Assembly: GCA_045613585.1 (NCBI GenBank)
Contig: JAZLBG010000028.1
Coordinates: forward strand, 26,102 to 90,101
Source of the DNA: Fimenecus sp045613585
Lineage (GTDB): Bacteria > Bacillota > Clostridia > Oscillospirales > Acutalibacteraceae
DNA: 64,000 nucleotides
Direction of reading: 5' to 3'
The notes under the pieces were generated by a model. That model made no database searches. It was not told the origin of the DNA and saw only the letters and a list, made by a program, of their open reading frames with translations. The translations under genes were made by a program, and so were the position numbers. This document shows, in pieces, positions 52,042 to 60,845 of this stretch (position 1 is the stretch's first letter; each line of letters opens with the position of its first letter).

Positions 52042-52113
52042 GAACACAGATAACACAATGGGACAGTTCTCTGTGTTCCTTAAATCCAACAACTAAAACT
52101 TAAAAATTAAATA
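52042..52113 (+). repeat. REP-like hairpin copy 8 (direct), right end of cargo B
   Basis: GAACACAGA (52042-52050) pairs perfectly with TCTGTGTTC (52070-52078) around a GGGACAGTTC core. The arm starts TTAAATCCAACAACTAAAAC and then diverges. Confidence 0.8.
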
Positions 52114-52115
52114 GT

Positions 52116-52438
52116 AACCCCCCGGCTTAGCCGGGGGTTCTTCATATGCGGGCAAAGCCCTATATTACCAGCAACTCCTAAAGGAGCACTCTTTTTCGTC
52201 TTTTGCATACCTATACTTTTAGTTATTAATATATTTTAATACTTACATTCCAATTTATCGTTATACTCCACCCATTAATTTGAACTTGAAGATAAAATAT
52301 GTTATATTTTTTATGTTATCGTTTTAGATAACCTCCTTTTGTTATTATGCTGTTGGTAGCTGCATTACTTACAGAAGGAGTTTTAATTTTTTCTGTTCAT
52401 CGCTAAAGCTTTTTTGAACCCCTGCACAGCCAGGGGTT
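52116..52438 (-). mobile_element. Non-coding palindromic element, IS200/IS605-like derivative (tentative)
   Basis: The 455 nt between cargo B and ldh contain no gene. They hold a hairpin at 52116-52139 (CCCCCGGC TTA GCCGGGGG type), smaller hairpins GGGC/GCCC near 52150 and CTCC/GGAG at 52175-52186, and a hairpin at 52417-52438 (AACCCCTG with CAGGGGTT). On the minus strand an AAGGAGG at about 52332 is followed by GTTATC-GATAAC. Terminal palindromes with no open frame fit an internally deleted IS200/IS605-type element. No transposase or TnpB coding is left, so the family is uncertain. Confidence 0.4.
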
Positions 52439-52449
52439 TTCGAACACAA

Positions 52450-52479
52450 CAAAACAGGACGAGATTTCAAACCTCGCCC
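52450..52479 (-). terminator. Terminator after ldh
   Basis: On the minus strand GGGCGAGG pairs with TCTCGTCC through two G-U pairs, and TGTTTTG follows. It lies 11 nt beyond the ldh stop. Confidence 0.65.
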
Positions 52480-52489
52480 CGGTGTTTTA

Positions 52490-53443
52490 TTAAAACCCTA
52501 TTTCTTTTGCGGTCGCTTTTAAGAAATTGCAAGATTCAATAAAAGATGTTCTTTCATTTTCTTTAAGGTCAAGAACGATAATATCTTCAACACCATTTCT
52601 GCCAATTATTGCAGGTAGTCCTGCATATACACCTTCAATTCCGTATTGACCATTAAGCATTACTGATACAGTTAAAGCACTCTTTTCGTCACCAAAAATT
52701 GTTCTGACAATTCTAACTAGCGCCATACCAATACCGTAATATGTTGCAGATTTTGCTCTTATAATTTCTTGTGCTGCTTCGGTAACATTTTTACTGATTT
52801 TATATAAATCCTCAAATTTAAACTTGTTATTAGAAGAGTCTATAATATCATGGATTTTTTTCGTTGTAATATATGCTTGTGACCATGGAATTATTTCGCT
52901 ATCACCATGCTCACCAATTACGTAAGCATGAACATTTCTCGGGTCTATTGAGAAATAATCACCAAGTAAATACCGTAATCTTGCGGTATCGAGTGTGGTC
53001 CCACTACCAATAACACGTGAAGAGTCAAAACCTGACAATTCAAGAGTTATTTTTGTCATAATATCAACTGGATTTGTAGCAACAAGAAAAATGCCATTAA
53101 ATCCGCTCTTAACAATAGGGTCAATTATCGATTTAAAAACTTCATAGTTTCTTTTTAGTAAAGATATTCTGTCTTCGCCCTCTTTTTGCGCTACACCTGC
53201 GGCAATTACAACAATGTCAGCATCGTGACAGTCACAATATTCTCCATCAAAAATAAGCATATTCCTTTTAGCAAAGGGAAGTCCGTGATTCATATCCATA
53301 GCTTCACCATGTGCTTTAACTTTGTTTATATCAATTAGCACCAATTGGTCACATTCTCCGCTATTTAGAAGCGCATAGGCAAAACTCATTCCGACAAAGC
53401 CAGTACCAACAAGAGCTACTTTTTTTAAGTCGCTGTTTTTCAT
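52490..53443 (-). CDS. ldh: L-lactate dehydrogenase
   Basis: Ldh reduces pyruvate to L-lactate to regenerate NAD in fermentation. The NAD fold starts VALVGTGFVGMSFAYAL, the substrate-specificity loop is AAGVAQKEGEDR (Gln favours lactate over malate), and the catalytic residues are in TTLDTARLRY and IGEHGDSE. The 317 residues are normal. AAAGGATG precedes the ATG. It follows asnB on the same strand after 12 nt, so they are probably cotranscribed; no metabolic reason for the pairing is evident. Confidence 0.95.
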   Translation of the reverse strand: MKNSDLKKVALVGTGFVGMSFAYALLNSGECDQLVLIDINKVKAHGEAMDMNHGLPFAKRNMLIFDGEYCDCHDADIVVIAAGVAQKEGEDRISLLKRNYEVFKSIIDPIVKSGFNGIFLVATNPVDIMTKITLELSGFDSSRVIGSGTTLDTARLRYLLGDYFSIDPRNVHAYVIGEHGDSEIIPWSQAYITTKKIHDIIDSSNNKFKFEDLYKISKNVTEAAQEIIRAKSATYYGIGMALVRIVRTIFGDEKSALTVSVMLNGQYGIEGVYAGLPAIIGRNGVEDIIVLDLKENERTSFIESCNFLKATAKEIGF

Positions 53444-53455
53444 TTAAGTCATCCT

Positions 53456-55285
53456 TTATTTTATAATAATTTTGTACTTTTCAAGCCAATAGTTGATTTG
53501 TATAAAATATGCTATTGTCTGTGGTGTCGTCATTAATTGACCATACCAAGGTTCTGCTTTTTCACTATTCAATAGTTTTTCCAATTCTGATTTTTTTATA
53601 AATGATAATATAGGTGAGTTATTATTTTCAATAATTTCTCGTAGTTTTTCTGAAACAGTTGCAAGGTATTCAGGGTTATGTGTTTTTGGATATGGGCTTT
53701 TCTTTCTCCAAAGTACTTCTTCAGGCAAGAACCCTTCAACTGCTTTTCGTAACAGACCTTTTTCATACGAATTATAGTCTTTATATTCCCAAGGCACAGA
53801 ATAAAGATATTCAGCAATTCTATAATCACAAAACGGCACTCTCACTTCAAGTGCATTATACATACTCATTCTGTCTTTACGGTCTAGAAGTGTTTGCATA
53901 AACCAATCAAGATTTAACCTTACCATTTCTTTCATTCGTGATTCAAGAGGGGAAAGATTATCAATTTTTGAAGTGTTTATGAGCGTATCTTTATATCTTG
54001 AATAAACATAATCTTCAGCGTCAGGCAAACATAATTCGTCTTTAATAAATGACTTTCTATAATCTGTTGATTGAGCCCATGGAAAACCATTTATTGCGCG
54101 AATTTCTTTGTCACGATACCAAGGGTATCCGCCAAAAATTTCGTCAGCACATTCACCTGATAGTGCGACAGTACAATGCTTTTTAATCTCTTTACAGAAT
54201 AACAATAAAGACGAATCAACATCACTCATTCCTGGTAAATCTCGTGCATCAACAGCCATATATAATGCGTTGGCAAGTTCACTGTTTTTAAGTGTTATTA
54301 AATGGTGTTCACAACCAAGATATTCAACCATTTTTTTTATATATTCAGTGTCGCTATTAGGTTGAAATTTGCTTGTTTTAAAATATTTATCGTTATCTTC
54401 ATAAGTTACTGAAAAGGTCATAAGTTTTTGACCTTTTTCTTTAAAATATGAGTTTGCTATTGATGAAATAATACTTGAATCAAGTCCGCCCGAAAGAAAA
54501 GTACCAACAGGTACATCCGAAACTAATTGTCGTGTAATTGAATCTTTTACAAGTGCACGAACTTTTTCAACGGTTTGTTCAAAATTATCTGTATGTGTTT
54601 GGTCTTTTAAAGTCCAATATTTTCTTATTTTAATTCCACTTTTATTATAATAACCACAGCATGCAGGCTTAATTTCGTTTATTCCTTTGAAAACTCCACA
54701 ACCTGGTGTTCTGCCAGGTCCAATAAACATAATTTCCGCTATTGAATTTTCATCAATTATAGGCTCAACAAAATTATGTGCAAGTAATGCTTTTATCTCA
54801 GAACCAAATATAAATGAATTGTTTGCAACTGTATAGAACAATGGCTTAACACCAATTCTATCACGAGCAAAAAACAAGCGTTGGTCGTTATCGTCCCATA
54901 CTGCAAAAGCAAAAATACCATTAAATTTATTAACACATTCATCTTTCCATTGAATATATGATTTTAATATTACTTCAGTATCTGAATGTCCTAAAAAATG
55001 ATGGCCTAGTATTTTTAATTCGTTACGGATTTCATCAGTATTATAAAGTTCACCATTATATACAAGCGTATATTCGTTGTCACCATATTTGGCAGTCATG
55101 GGTTGTAATCCATTCTCAATATCAATAACGCATAATCGAGAATGTATAAGTGCAACATTTTCTTTTATAAATATTCCATTTTGGTCAGGACCTCTTGGTT
55201 CTAAAACTTTTTGCATTCTTAAAAAGGAATCTTTGTTTTTTATTAATGAGCTTGAAAATGACACTTCTCCTGCAATTCCACACAT
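53456..55285 (-). CDS. asnB: Asparagine synthetase (glutamine-hydrolysing)
   Basis: AsnB makes asparagine from aspartate, glutamine and ATP. The nucleophile Cys2 in MCGIAGEVSF fixes the start at 55285, with GAGGTGA upstream; the longer frame to 55312 would bury this Cys. The glutaminase domain has NGELYN and the synthetase domain has the pyrophosphatase loop VPVGTFLSGGLDSSII. Its 609 residues match the bacterial form. It is upstream of ldh in the same unit. Confidence 0.95.
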   Translation of the reverse strand: MCGIAGEVSFSSSLIKNKDSFLRMQKVLEPRGPDQNGIFIKENVALIHSRLCVIDIENGLQPMTAKYGDNEYTLVYNGELYNTDEIRNELKILGHHFLGHSDTEVILKSYIQWKDECVNKFNGIFAFAVWDDNDQRLFFARDRIGVKPLFYTVANNSFIFGSEIKALLAHNFVEPIIDENSIAEIMFIGPGRTPGCGVFKGINEIKPACCGYYNKSGIKIRKYWTLKDQTHTDNFEQTVEKVRALVKDSITRQLVSDVPVGTFLSGGLDSSIISSIANSYFKEKGQKLMTFSVTYEDNDKYFKTSKFQPNSDTEYIKKMVEYLGCEHHLITLKNSELANALYMAVDARDLPGMSDVDSSLLLFCKEIKKHCTVALSGECADEIFGGYPWYRDKEIRAINGFPWAQSTDYRKSFIKDELCLPDAEDYVYSRYKDTLINTSKIDNLSPLESRMKEMVRLNLDWFMQTLLDRKDRMSMYNALEVRVPFCDYRIAEYLYSVPWEYKDYNSYEKGLLRKAVEGFLPEEVLWRKKSPYPKTHNPEYLATVSEKLREIIENNNSPILSFIKKSELEKLLNSEKAEPWYGQLMTTPQTIAYFIQINYWLEKYKIIIK

Positions 55286-55398
55286 AAAATCACCTCTAAA
55301 TAAATACTTCATAATAGCATATGAATTTAAGTATAAAAAATACTTGATTAATCTTTTATTTTGAAAATAATTGTGTTAATATATCAATTGGTGATATT

Positions 55399-56931
55399 AT
55401 GTCAAGATTAATTAATCATATAGGCTCATTTTTCCCTAAACTTCAAAAAGATTTCAAAATTTATGAAGGCGAAGTTTTTTCGGAAGTTTATAATGGTGAT
55501 TTTTATAAAAATATTCCTTATTCAAAGTATATAAATTATAACTTGAAATTGCCTTTAGAGAATGCAGTATTTATTCGCGATTTTGGTGCAAAACCAAACG
55601 ATACATCAATTAACAATTCAAAATATATCAATAATGCAATTGAAAAGTGTAGTAATAATGGTGGCGGAATTGTTGTAGTTGATGGTGGTAATTACACAAG
55701 TGGTACCATATATCTTAAAAGTAATGTTGTGTTTTATATTGCAAAAGATTCGTCAATAATTGCATCACATAATACTGATGATTACACAGATAATGCTTTG
55801 ATTTATGCTGATAATTGTGAAAATATCGGTATTGTTGGTCCTGGTAAAATCTGTGGTGAAGGCAACTTCTTTTCACTAGCTCCATATTTGCCACCAAAGA
55901 CCGAACCATTTACTAAAACACTTGATGTGTGGGATTTGCGTCAGGAATACAGAAAAAGAATACGTTTTCCACATAAAAGTAAATATGGCTTTTTAATATT
56001 TATAAAGAATTGTAAATGTGTAAAACTTTATAATTTTGTTCTTGAAAATGCTGCAATGTGGACATTAAATGTTAACTCATCAAATGATATTAATGTCTCA
56101 AATGTAATAATCAACAATAATCGACATATTGCAAACACAGATGGCATTGATATTTGTGGTTCGTCAAATGTAATCATTAAAAACTGCTTTGTATCTACTG
56201 CTGATGACGGAATTGTACTTAAAAACAATATGAGTATTGCAACATCGGGTGATGATGGCTTGAAAATTAAAAATAATCTTGATGTTACTTGCAAGCGTGG
56301 TATGAGCAATATTTATATTCATGATTGTGAGGTTGTTTCTTGCACAAATTCTTTCAAAATTGGTACTGAAACTTCATTAGATATAAGTGATGTTACTGTT
56401 GAAAATTGTAAATTCTATCTTAATGATATTTACCCTGCAGGCGTTAGTGGTATTTCAATTGAGTCTTGCGATGGTGCAAAGATTAACAATGTAAATATTT
56501 CAAACATTGAAATGGATTCAATGGCTTGTCCTTTATTTATCAGACTTTGCAATCGTAACGGTGATAACAAACCTGAGCTTGATAGTAGGGGAGAAATCAC
56601 CGATATTTCAATTAAAAATATTAAAGCTGATAACATTGAAATCCCAATTATGATTATGGGGATACCAAATCAAAAGGTTTCTGATGTTAATCTTAAAAAC
56701 TTTGATTTAAGATATGCTGAGGGTAAGGATTATTTTGATTTAAGATTTAAGATTCCTGAACAAGAAAAAGAATACCCCGAATGCAACCGTTTCAGAAATA
56801 TAAATGCATACGGAGTATTTGTAAGACACGCAAAAAATATATGTTTAGAAAATATCAATGTAAAACCACGCGATAAAACATATCGTAAATTTAAGAAAAT
56901 TATCGATTGTGAAAACTTCAGTATAAAATAA
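55399..56931 (+). CDS. GH28-like right-handed beta-helix glycoside hydrolase
   Basis: This 510-residue protein has a pectate/polygalacturonase-type beta-helix. The N-terminal region has FIRDFGAKPND and NGGGIVVVDGGNYTSGTIYL, both usual in GH28. The active-site Asp motifs are NTDGIDICG and TADDGIVLK. The family's GHG histidine is not seen; the corresponding place reads SFKIGTETS. There is no signal peptide, so it should act in the cytoplasm on an imported oligosaccharide. GGTGAT precedes the ATG. An acetyltransferase gene follows. Specificity is unknown. Confidence 0.82.
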   Translation: MSRLINHIGSFFPKLQKDFKIYEGEVFSEVYNGDFYKNIPYSKYINYNLKLPLENAVFIRDFGAKPNDTSINNSKYINNAIEKCSNNGGGIVVVDGGNYTSGTIYLKSNVVFYIAKDSSIIASHNTDDYTDNALIYADNCENIGIVGPGKICGEGNFFSLAPYLPPKTEPFTKTLDVWDLRQEYRKRIRFPHKSKYGFLIFIKNCKCVKLYNFVLENAAMWTLNVNSSNDINVSNVIINNNRHIANTDGIDICGSSNVIIKNCFVSTADDGIVLKNNMSIATSGDDGLKIKNNLDVTCKRGMSNIYIHDCEVVSCTNSFKIGTETSLDISDVTVENCKFYLNDIYPAGVSGISIESCDGAKINNVNISNIEMDSMACPLFIRLCNRNGDNKPELDSRGEITDISIKNIKADNIEIPIMIMGIPNQKVSDVNLKNFDLRYAEGKDYFDLRFKIPEQEKEYPECNRFRNINAYGVFVRHAKNICLENINVKPRDKTYRKFKKIIDCENFSIK

Positions 56932-56940
56932 GGAGTAACT

Positions 56941-57543
56941 ATGGATATTCGTGAAAAAATGCATAGCGGAGATTTGTACTTATCAATGGATGAAGATTTG
57001 TTTAATGAACAGCTTACATATCTTGATAAATTATATGATTTTAATGCAACAAGACCATTAGAACTTGAAAAAAGAACAGAAATGCTTAAAAATATGTTTG
57101 CTGAAATTGGAGAGGATTGTTATATTGAACCACCACTTCACGCAAATTGGGCAGGAAGGCATGTTCATTTCGGTAAAGGCGTTTATGCTAATTTTAATTT
57201 AACACTTGTTGATGATACACATATTTATGTTGGTGACTACACAATGCTTGGACCTAATGTAGTTCTAGCTACTGCAGGCCATCCAATATTACCTGAATTA
57301 AGACCTTTAGCATATCAGTATAATATGCCTGTTCATATTGGTAAAAACTGTTGGCTTGGTGCAGGTGTTATTGTATTACCAGGTATTACAATTGGTGACA
57401 ATACAGTTATTGGTGCAGGTAGTGTTGTAACAAAAGATATTCCTGCAAATGTAGTTGCAGTAGGCAACCCCTGTAAAGTATTACGCGAAATCAACGACCA
57501 TGATAAAGAATATTATTTTAAGGACAGAAAAATTAAATTATAA
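56941..57543 (+). CDS. Sugar O-acetyltransferase (maltose/galactoside type)
   Basis: This left-handed beta-helix (hexapeptide) acetyltransferase of 200 residues transfers acetyl from acetyl-CoA to sugars. The LacA/Maa N-terminal part (LYDFNATRP) and the catalytic His region ATAGHPILPELR are present, followed by hexapeptide repeats (WLGAGVIVLPGITIGDNTVI). AAGGAG precedes the ATG. It follows the GH28-like gene after 9 nt, suggesting a joint role in sugar handling. Confidence 0.92.
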   Translation: MDIREKMHSGDLYLSMDEDLFNEQLTYLDKLYDFNATRPLELEKRTEMLKNMFAEIGEDCYIEPPLHANWAGRHVHFGKGVYANFNLTLVDDTHIYVGDYTMLGPNVVLATAGHPILPELRPLAYQYNMPVHIGKNCWLGAGVIVLPGITIGDNTVIGAGSVVTKDIPANVVAVGNPCKVLREINDHDKEYYFKDRKIKL

Positions 57544-57556
57544 TATGGTGATTTAA

Positions 57557-58057
57557 ATGTTAAAAATATGTAATTTAAACAATGAACAACATAATGAACT
57601 TATTGATTATGCATTCGGTTTTTGTGATAGTGTTTCGTTTATTGTTCAAAACTACAATCATTCCAGTAATAATAATCAAAACATATTGAAAGATGATTCA
57701 GGAAACGATGACAGTGATTTTTCCTTACATTATCAAAACACAAAAGGATTAATTAAAGAATTAAATTTAATAGTTTCTAAAAGTGACACTAATTCAAAAT
57801 ATGGCACTCAAAGATATAGCTATCAGTCTAAAGTTTTTTTCGTTGTACCGAATCAAAAACTCAAAAAATTTTTAAGTGTGAATATGTTTGAAAATTGGAC
57901 CTTTCCAAATTTGCCTGAAGATATAATTATATACAAAAATCACAGTATTTGGTTGGAAACAATTTCACATGAGAATATAATATGGATACATAATGAAAGT
58001 AAAAAAGATATAGAATTCTTAAAAGAGAAAAATATTAGTTATTTTAAAGAAATATAA
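57557..58057 (+). CDS. Hypothetical protein
   Basis: I do not recognise this 166-residue protein. It is soluble, acidic in the middle (KDDSGNDDSDFS) and has several aromatic residues (WTFPNLPEDIIIY). GGTGATTTAA precedes the ATG, a strong ribosome site for this genome, so it is likely expressed. It lies 13 nt after the acetyltransferase gene and ends before a hairpin. Confidence 0.65.
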   Translation: MLKICNLNNEQHNELIDYAFGFCDSVSFIVQNYNHSSNNNQNILKDDSGNDDSDFSLHYQNTKGLIKELNLIVSKSDTNSKYGTQRYSYQSKVFFVVPNQKLKKFLSVNMFENWTFPNLPEDIIIYKNHSIWLETISHENIIWIHNESKKDIEFLKEKNISYFKEI

Positions 58058-58070
58058 ATTTGTATGCAAT

Positions 58071-58109
58071 AACTAACAGGACGAGGTTTTATACCTCGTC
58101 CTGTTAGTT
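58071..58109. terminator. Palindromic hairpin between two convergent genes
   Basis: A perfect 17-bp stem (58071-58087 with 58093-58109, 5-nt loop) lies between the hypothetical gene and trmO. The left arm AACTAACAGGACGAGGT shares AACAGGACGAGGT with the terminator at 20275. No long T-run follows on either strand. Confidence 0.7.
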
Positions 58110-58116
58110 AAAAAAA

Positions 58117-58797
58117 TTATGAAATTTCAACAATTTCAAGTTCATTACCATCAACCTTAAATTTAACCTGCAAATCACCATAGCGCATACCATAAATTCT
58201 ATCACTATCATTTTGGTATGATGGTCTTGGGTCATGTTTTAATGTTTCAAATAATCCGTCAACCAAATCAAATGGGATTTTACTTAATATTTCATCAGTA
58301 CATTTAATATCAAGCAAACCGTTAATATCGTCTAATGCAAATCCATTTGATGCATCAGGATGACTATCTGTGTATGGTAAATATGGTTTGATATCAATAA
58401 TTGGTGTACCATCCATCAAATCTGCACCAATTACATATAAGATTTTTCCTTGTTTATGACACCATTCGTTTTTTATAACTTTAACACAAGAAATTCCTAT
58501 TCTGTTGGGCCTGAAAGGTGAGCGTGTAGCAAAAACTCCAACTCGTTGATTTCCTCCTAATTTCGGTGGCCTAACAGTTGGTTTTATATGTTTCTTATCA
58601 ACATCGGAAAAATACCAGATTAACCATAAATGAGTGTAATTTTCTAATCCTTTAAAGAAATTAGGGTCCTTATAATCCTTTTCAAAAATTATTTTAGAAA
58701 TTACATTTTCAGTTAATCCGCTTTGCCTTGGTATACCAAATTTTTCTTTATAGTCATTTTGTATGTACCCAATTGGCTCAATTGTAATTCTTTCCAT
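58117..58797 (-). CDS. trmO: tRNA (adenine(37)-N6)-methyltransferase TrmO
   Basis: TrmO (TsaA/YaeB family) N6-methylates t6A37 in threonine tRNAs, using SAM in an unusual beta-barrel fold. Marks are EPIGYIQNDYKEKFGIPRQSG at the start, THLWLIWYF, VGVFATRSPFRPNRIGIS and DLMDGTPIIDIKPYLPY. The 226 residues are normal. GAGGTGTT precedes the ATG. The distant TsaD-like gene at 30342 belongs to the same pathway family, but the two are not linked. Confidence 0.92.
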   Translation of the reverse strand: MERITIEPIGYIQNDYKEKFGIPRQSGLTENVISKIIFEKDYKDPNFFKGLENYTHLWLIWYFSDVDKKHIKPTVRPPKLGGNQRVGVFATRSPFRPNRIGISCVKVIKNEWCHKQGKILYVIGADLMDGTPIIDIKPYLPYTDSHPDASNGFALDDINGLLDIKCTDEILSKIPFDLVDGLFETLKHDPRPSYQNDSDRIYGMRYGDLQVKFKVDGNELEIVEIS

Positions 58798-58910
58798 ATT
58801 TTAACACCTCTTATGAATTATAACATATTCAAAAATATTTTTCTACTTGTTGTTGTATTTTTTGAAAAATATGGTAAAATAAAATTATAAACAATAAGGA
58901 GTGATTTTAA

Positions 58911-59450
58911 ATGGAACTTAAAGGTTCAAGAACTGAAGCTAATCTTATGACTGCTTTTGCAGGTGAGTCACAGGCGAGAAATAAATACTCATATTACGCT
59001 TCTAAAGCAAAGAAAGATGGATATGTTCAAATAGCACAGATTTTTGAAGAAACAGCTAATAATGAAAAAGAACATGCAAAAATTTGGTTTAAACTTCTTC
59101 ATGATGGTGGTATTCCTACAACTATTGAAAATCTTAAAGACGCTGCTGAAGGCGAAAACTACGAGTGGACAGAAATGTATGCAGAATTTGCAACAGTAGC
59201 AAAAGAAGAAGGATTTAATGATATTGCAGCACTTTTTGAAATGGTTGCTAAGATTGAAAAAGAACATGAAGAAAGATATAAGAAATTACTTGCTAATATC
59301 GAAGGCGGAGTAGTATTCTCTAAAGACAATGATATTGTTTGGATTTGTTCAAACTGCGGTCATGTTCATATTGGTAAAAAAGCACCTGAACTTTGCCCTG
59401 TATGTGCTCATCCACAGGCATACTTTATGGAAAAAGCAGATAATTATTAA
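58911..59450 (+). CDS. Rubrerythrin
   Basis: Rubrerythrin reduces hydrogen peroxide in anaerobes. The N-terminal ferritin-like di-iron domain shows AFAGESQARNKY, then NNEKEHAKIW and KIEKEHEERY. The C-terminal rubredoxin domain has WICSNCGHVHIG and CPVCAHPQAYF. Length (179 residues) is typical. A good ribosome site (AAGGAG) precedes the ATG, and a strong terminator follows. It is a single-gene unit, as expected for an oxidative stress gene. Confidence 0.96.
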   Translation: MELKGSRTEANLMTAFAGESQARNKYSYYASKAKKDGYVQIAQIFEETANNEKEHAKIWFKLLHDGGIPTTIENLKDAAEGENYEWTEMYAEFATVAKEEGFNDIAALFEMVAKIEKEHEERYKKLLANIEGGVVFSKDNDIVWICSNCGHVHIGKKAPELCPVCAHPQAYFMEKADNY

Positions 59451-59457
59451 ATCTTAC

Positions 59458-59488
59458 AAAAAGTGGGGTAGAAATACTCCACTTTTTT
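59458..59488 (+). terminator. Terminator after rubrerythrin
   Basis: A 13-bp stem (59458-59470 with 59475-59487) is capped by a GAAA tetraloop and ends in T residues. Confidence 0.88.
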
Positions 59489-59511
59489 ACATATATTGTG
59501 CTTCTAATTTA

Positions 59512-59541
59512 TTGACATACAATATATAAATATGTTATTAT
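59512..59541 (+). promoter_or_regulatory. Promoter of the pyrimidine operon
   Basis: TTGACA (59512-59517), an 18-nt spacer and TATTAT (59536-59541), about 40 nt before pyrC. The short leader leaves no room for a PyrR attenuator. Confidence 0.65.
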
Positions 59542-59579
59542 TTTAAAGAACGGAATTTCGGCTTTTAATAGGTGATAAA

Positions 59580-60845
59580 ATGAAACAGTTAATTAAAAAT
59601 GCTACAATTTTTTATGATTCTAAATTTACTAAAAAAGACATTTTAATTGACCAAGGAATAATTGTCGAAATTTCTAACTCATTAGCGCCTGAATGTGCTG
59701 ATGTTGTTTATAATTTTGAAAATTGCTATGTATTTCCCGGTTTTACAGATGTACATGTACATTTGCGTGAGCCGGGATTTTCTTATAAAGAAACAATAAA
59801 AACAGGTACAATGGCTTCAGCACGTGGTGGATACACATCTGTTTGTTCAATGCCTAATTTAAATCCAGTTCCAGATTCAGTTGAACATCTTGAACAGCAA
59901 CTTGATATAATTGAAAAAGATGCAGTAATTAATGTTTATCCTTATGCATCAATTACTGTTGGACAAATGGGCGAGGAGCTTTCAGATTTATCTGGTATGG
60001 CTGATATGTGTATTGCATATTCCGATGATGGCAAGGGTGTGCAGAGTGACGAAATGATGTTTAAAGCTATGAGAATAGCAAAAGAACATAATAAAATGAT
60101 TGTTGCTCACTGTGAAGTAAACGATTTATTGCAAGGTGGATATATTCACAAAGGTAAATATGCGGATGAGCATGGTCATAGAGGTATCTGTTCTGAAAGT
60201 GAATGGAAACAGATTGAAAGGGATATTGAACTTGTAAAACAAACAAGTTGTTCATATCATGTATGTCATATTTCAACTAAAGAAAGTGTTGAACTTATCC
60301 GACAAGCAAAAAAAGATGGTGTAGATATAACTTGTGAAACCGGTCCACACTATCTTGTGCTTTCTGACAAAGATTTACAAGAACATGGCAGGTTTAAAAT
60401 GAATCCACCTCTTCGTGATGAAAGTGATAAAGAAGCGTTGATTCAAGGTATGCTTGACGGTACAATTGATATGATTGCTACTGACCATGCACCTCATAGT
60501 GACGAAGAAAAAGCAAAGGGTCTTGAAAAGAGCAATATGGGGGTTGTTGGAATAGAAACAGCATTTCCTATAATGTACACAAATTTTGTTAAAACAAATG
60601 TTATATCACTTGAAAAACTTGTTGAATTACTTTCAATAAATGCAAATAAGAGATTTAATATTGGCGGTGAAATTCAGATTGGTCAAGAAGCTAATTTAAC
60701 AGTTTTTGACTTAGATGAAAAATACATTGTAAACCCTGATGATTTTCTTTCAATGGGTAAAAGCACTCCATTTGAAGGTGTAGAGGTTTACGGTAAATGC
60801 AAAATGACAATTTGCAACGGAAAAGTTGTTTGGGAGGATAAATAA
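59580..60845 (+). CDS. pyrC: Dihydroorotase
   Basis: PyrC cyclises carbamoyl-aspartate to dihydroorotate. The metal motif is TDVHVHLREPGF, and further ligands are in IVAHCEV and MIATDHAPHSDEEK. This is the class I long form (421 residues). GGTGAT precedes the ATG at 59580. It opens the pyr operon, and its stop overlaps the pyrK start. Confidence 0.95.
   Translation: MKQLIKNATIFYDSKFTKKDILIDQGIIVEISNSLAPECADVVYNFENCYVFPGFTDVHVHLREPGFSYKETIKTGTMASARGGYTSVCSMPNLNPVPDSVEHLEQQLDIIEKDAVINVYPYASITVGQMGEELSDLSGMADMCIAYSDDGKGVQSDEMMFKAMRIAKEHNKMIVAHCEVNDLLQGGYIHKGKYADEHGHRGICSESEWKQIERDIELVKQTSCSYHVCHISTKESVELIRQAKKDGVDITCETGPHYLVLSDKDLQEHGRFKMNPPLRDESDKEALIQGMLDGTIDMIATDHAPHSDEEKAKGLEKSNMGVVGIETAFPIMYTNFVKTNVISLEKLVELLSINANKRFNIGGEIQIGQEANLTVFDLDEKYIVNPDDFLSMGKSTPFEGVEVYGKCKMTICNGKVVWEDK

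Noticed and set aside
52116..52236. Open minus-strand reading ending in MKNPRLSRGVTI as a small protein
   Set aside because: The frame runs through three hairpins including the GC-rich end palindrome; it reflects structured DNA rather than coding.
59542..59579. PyrR attenuator before pyrC
   Set aside because: The leader is only about 40 nt and has no terminator or PyrR-type stem.
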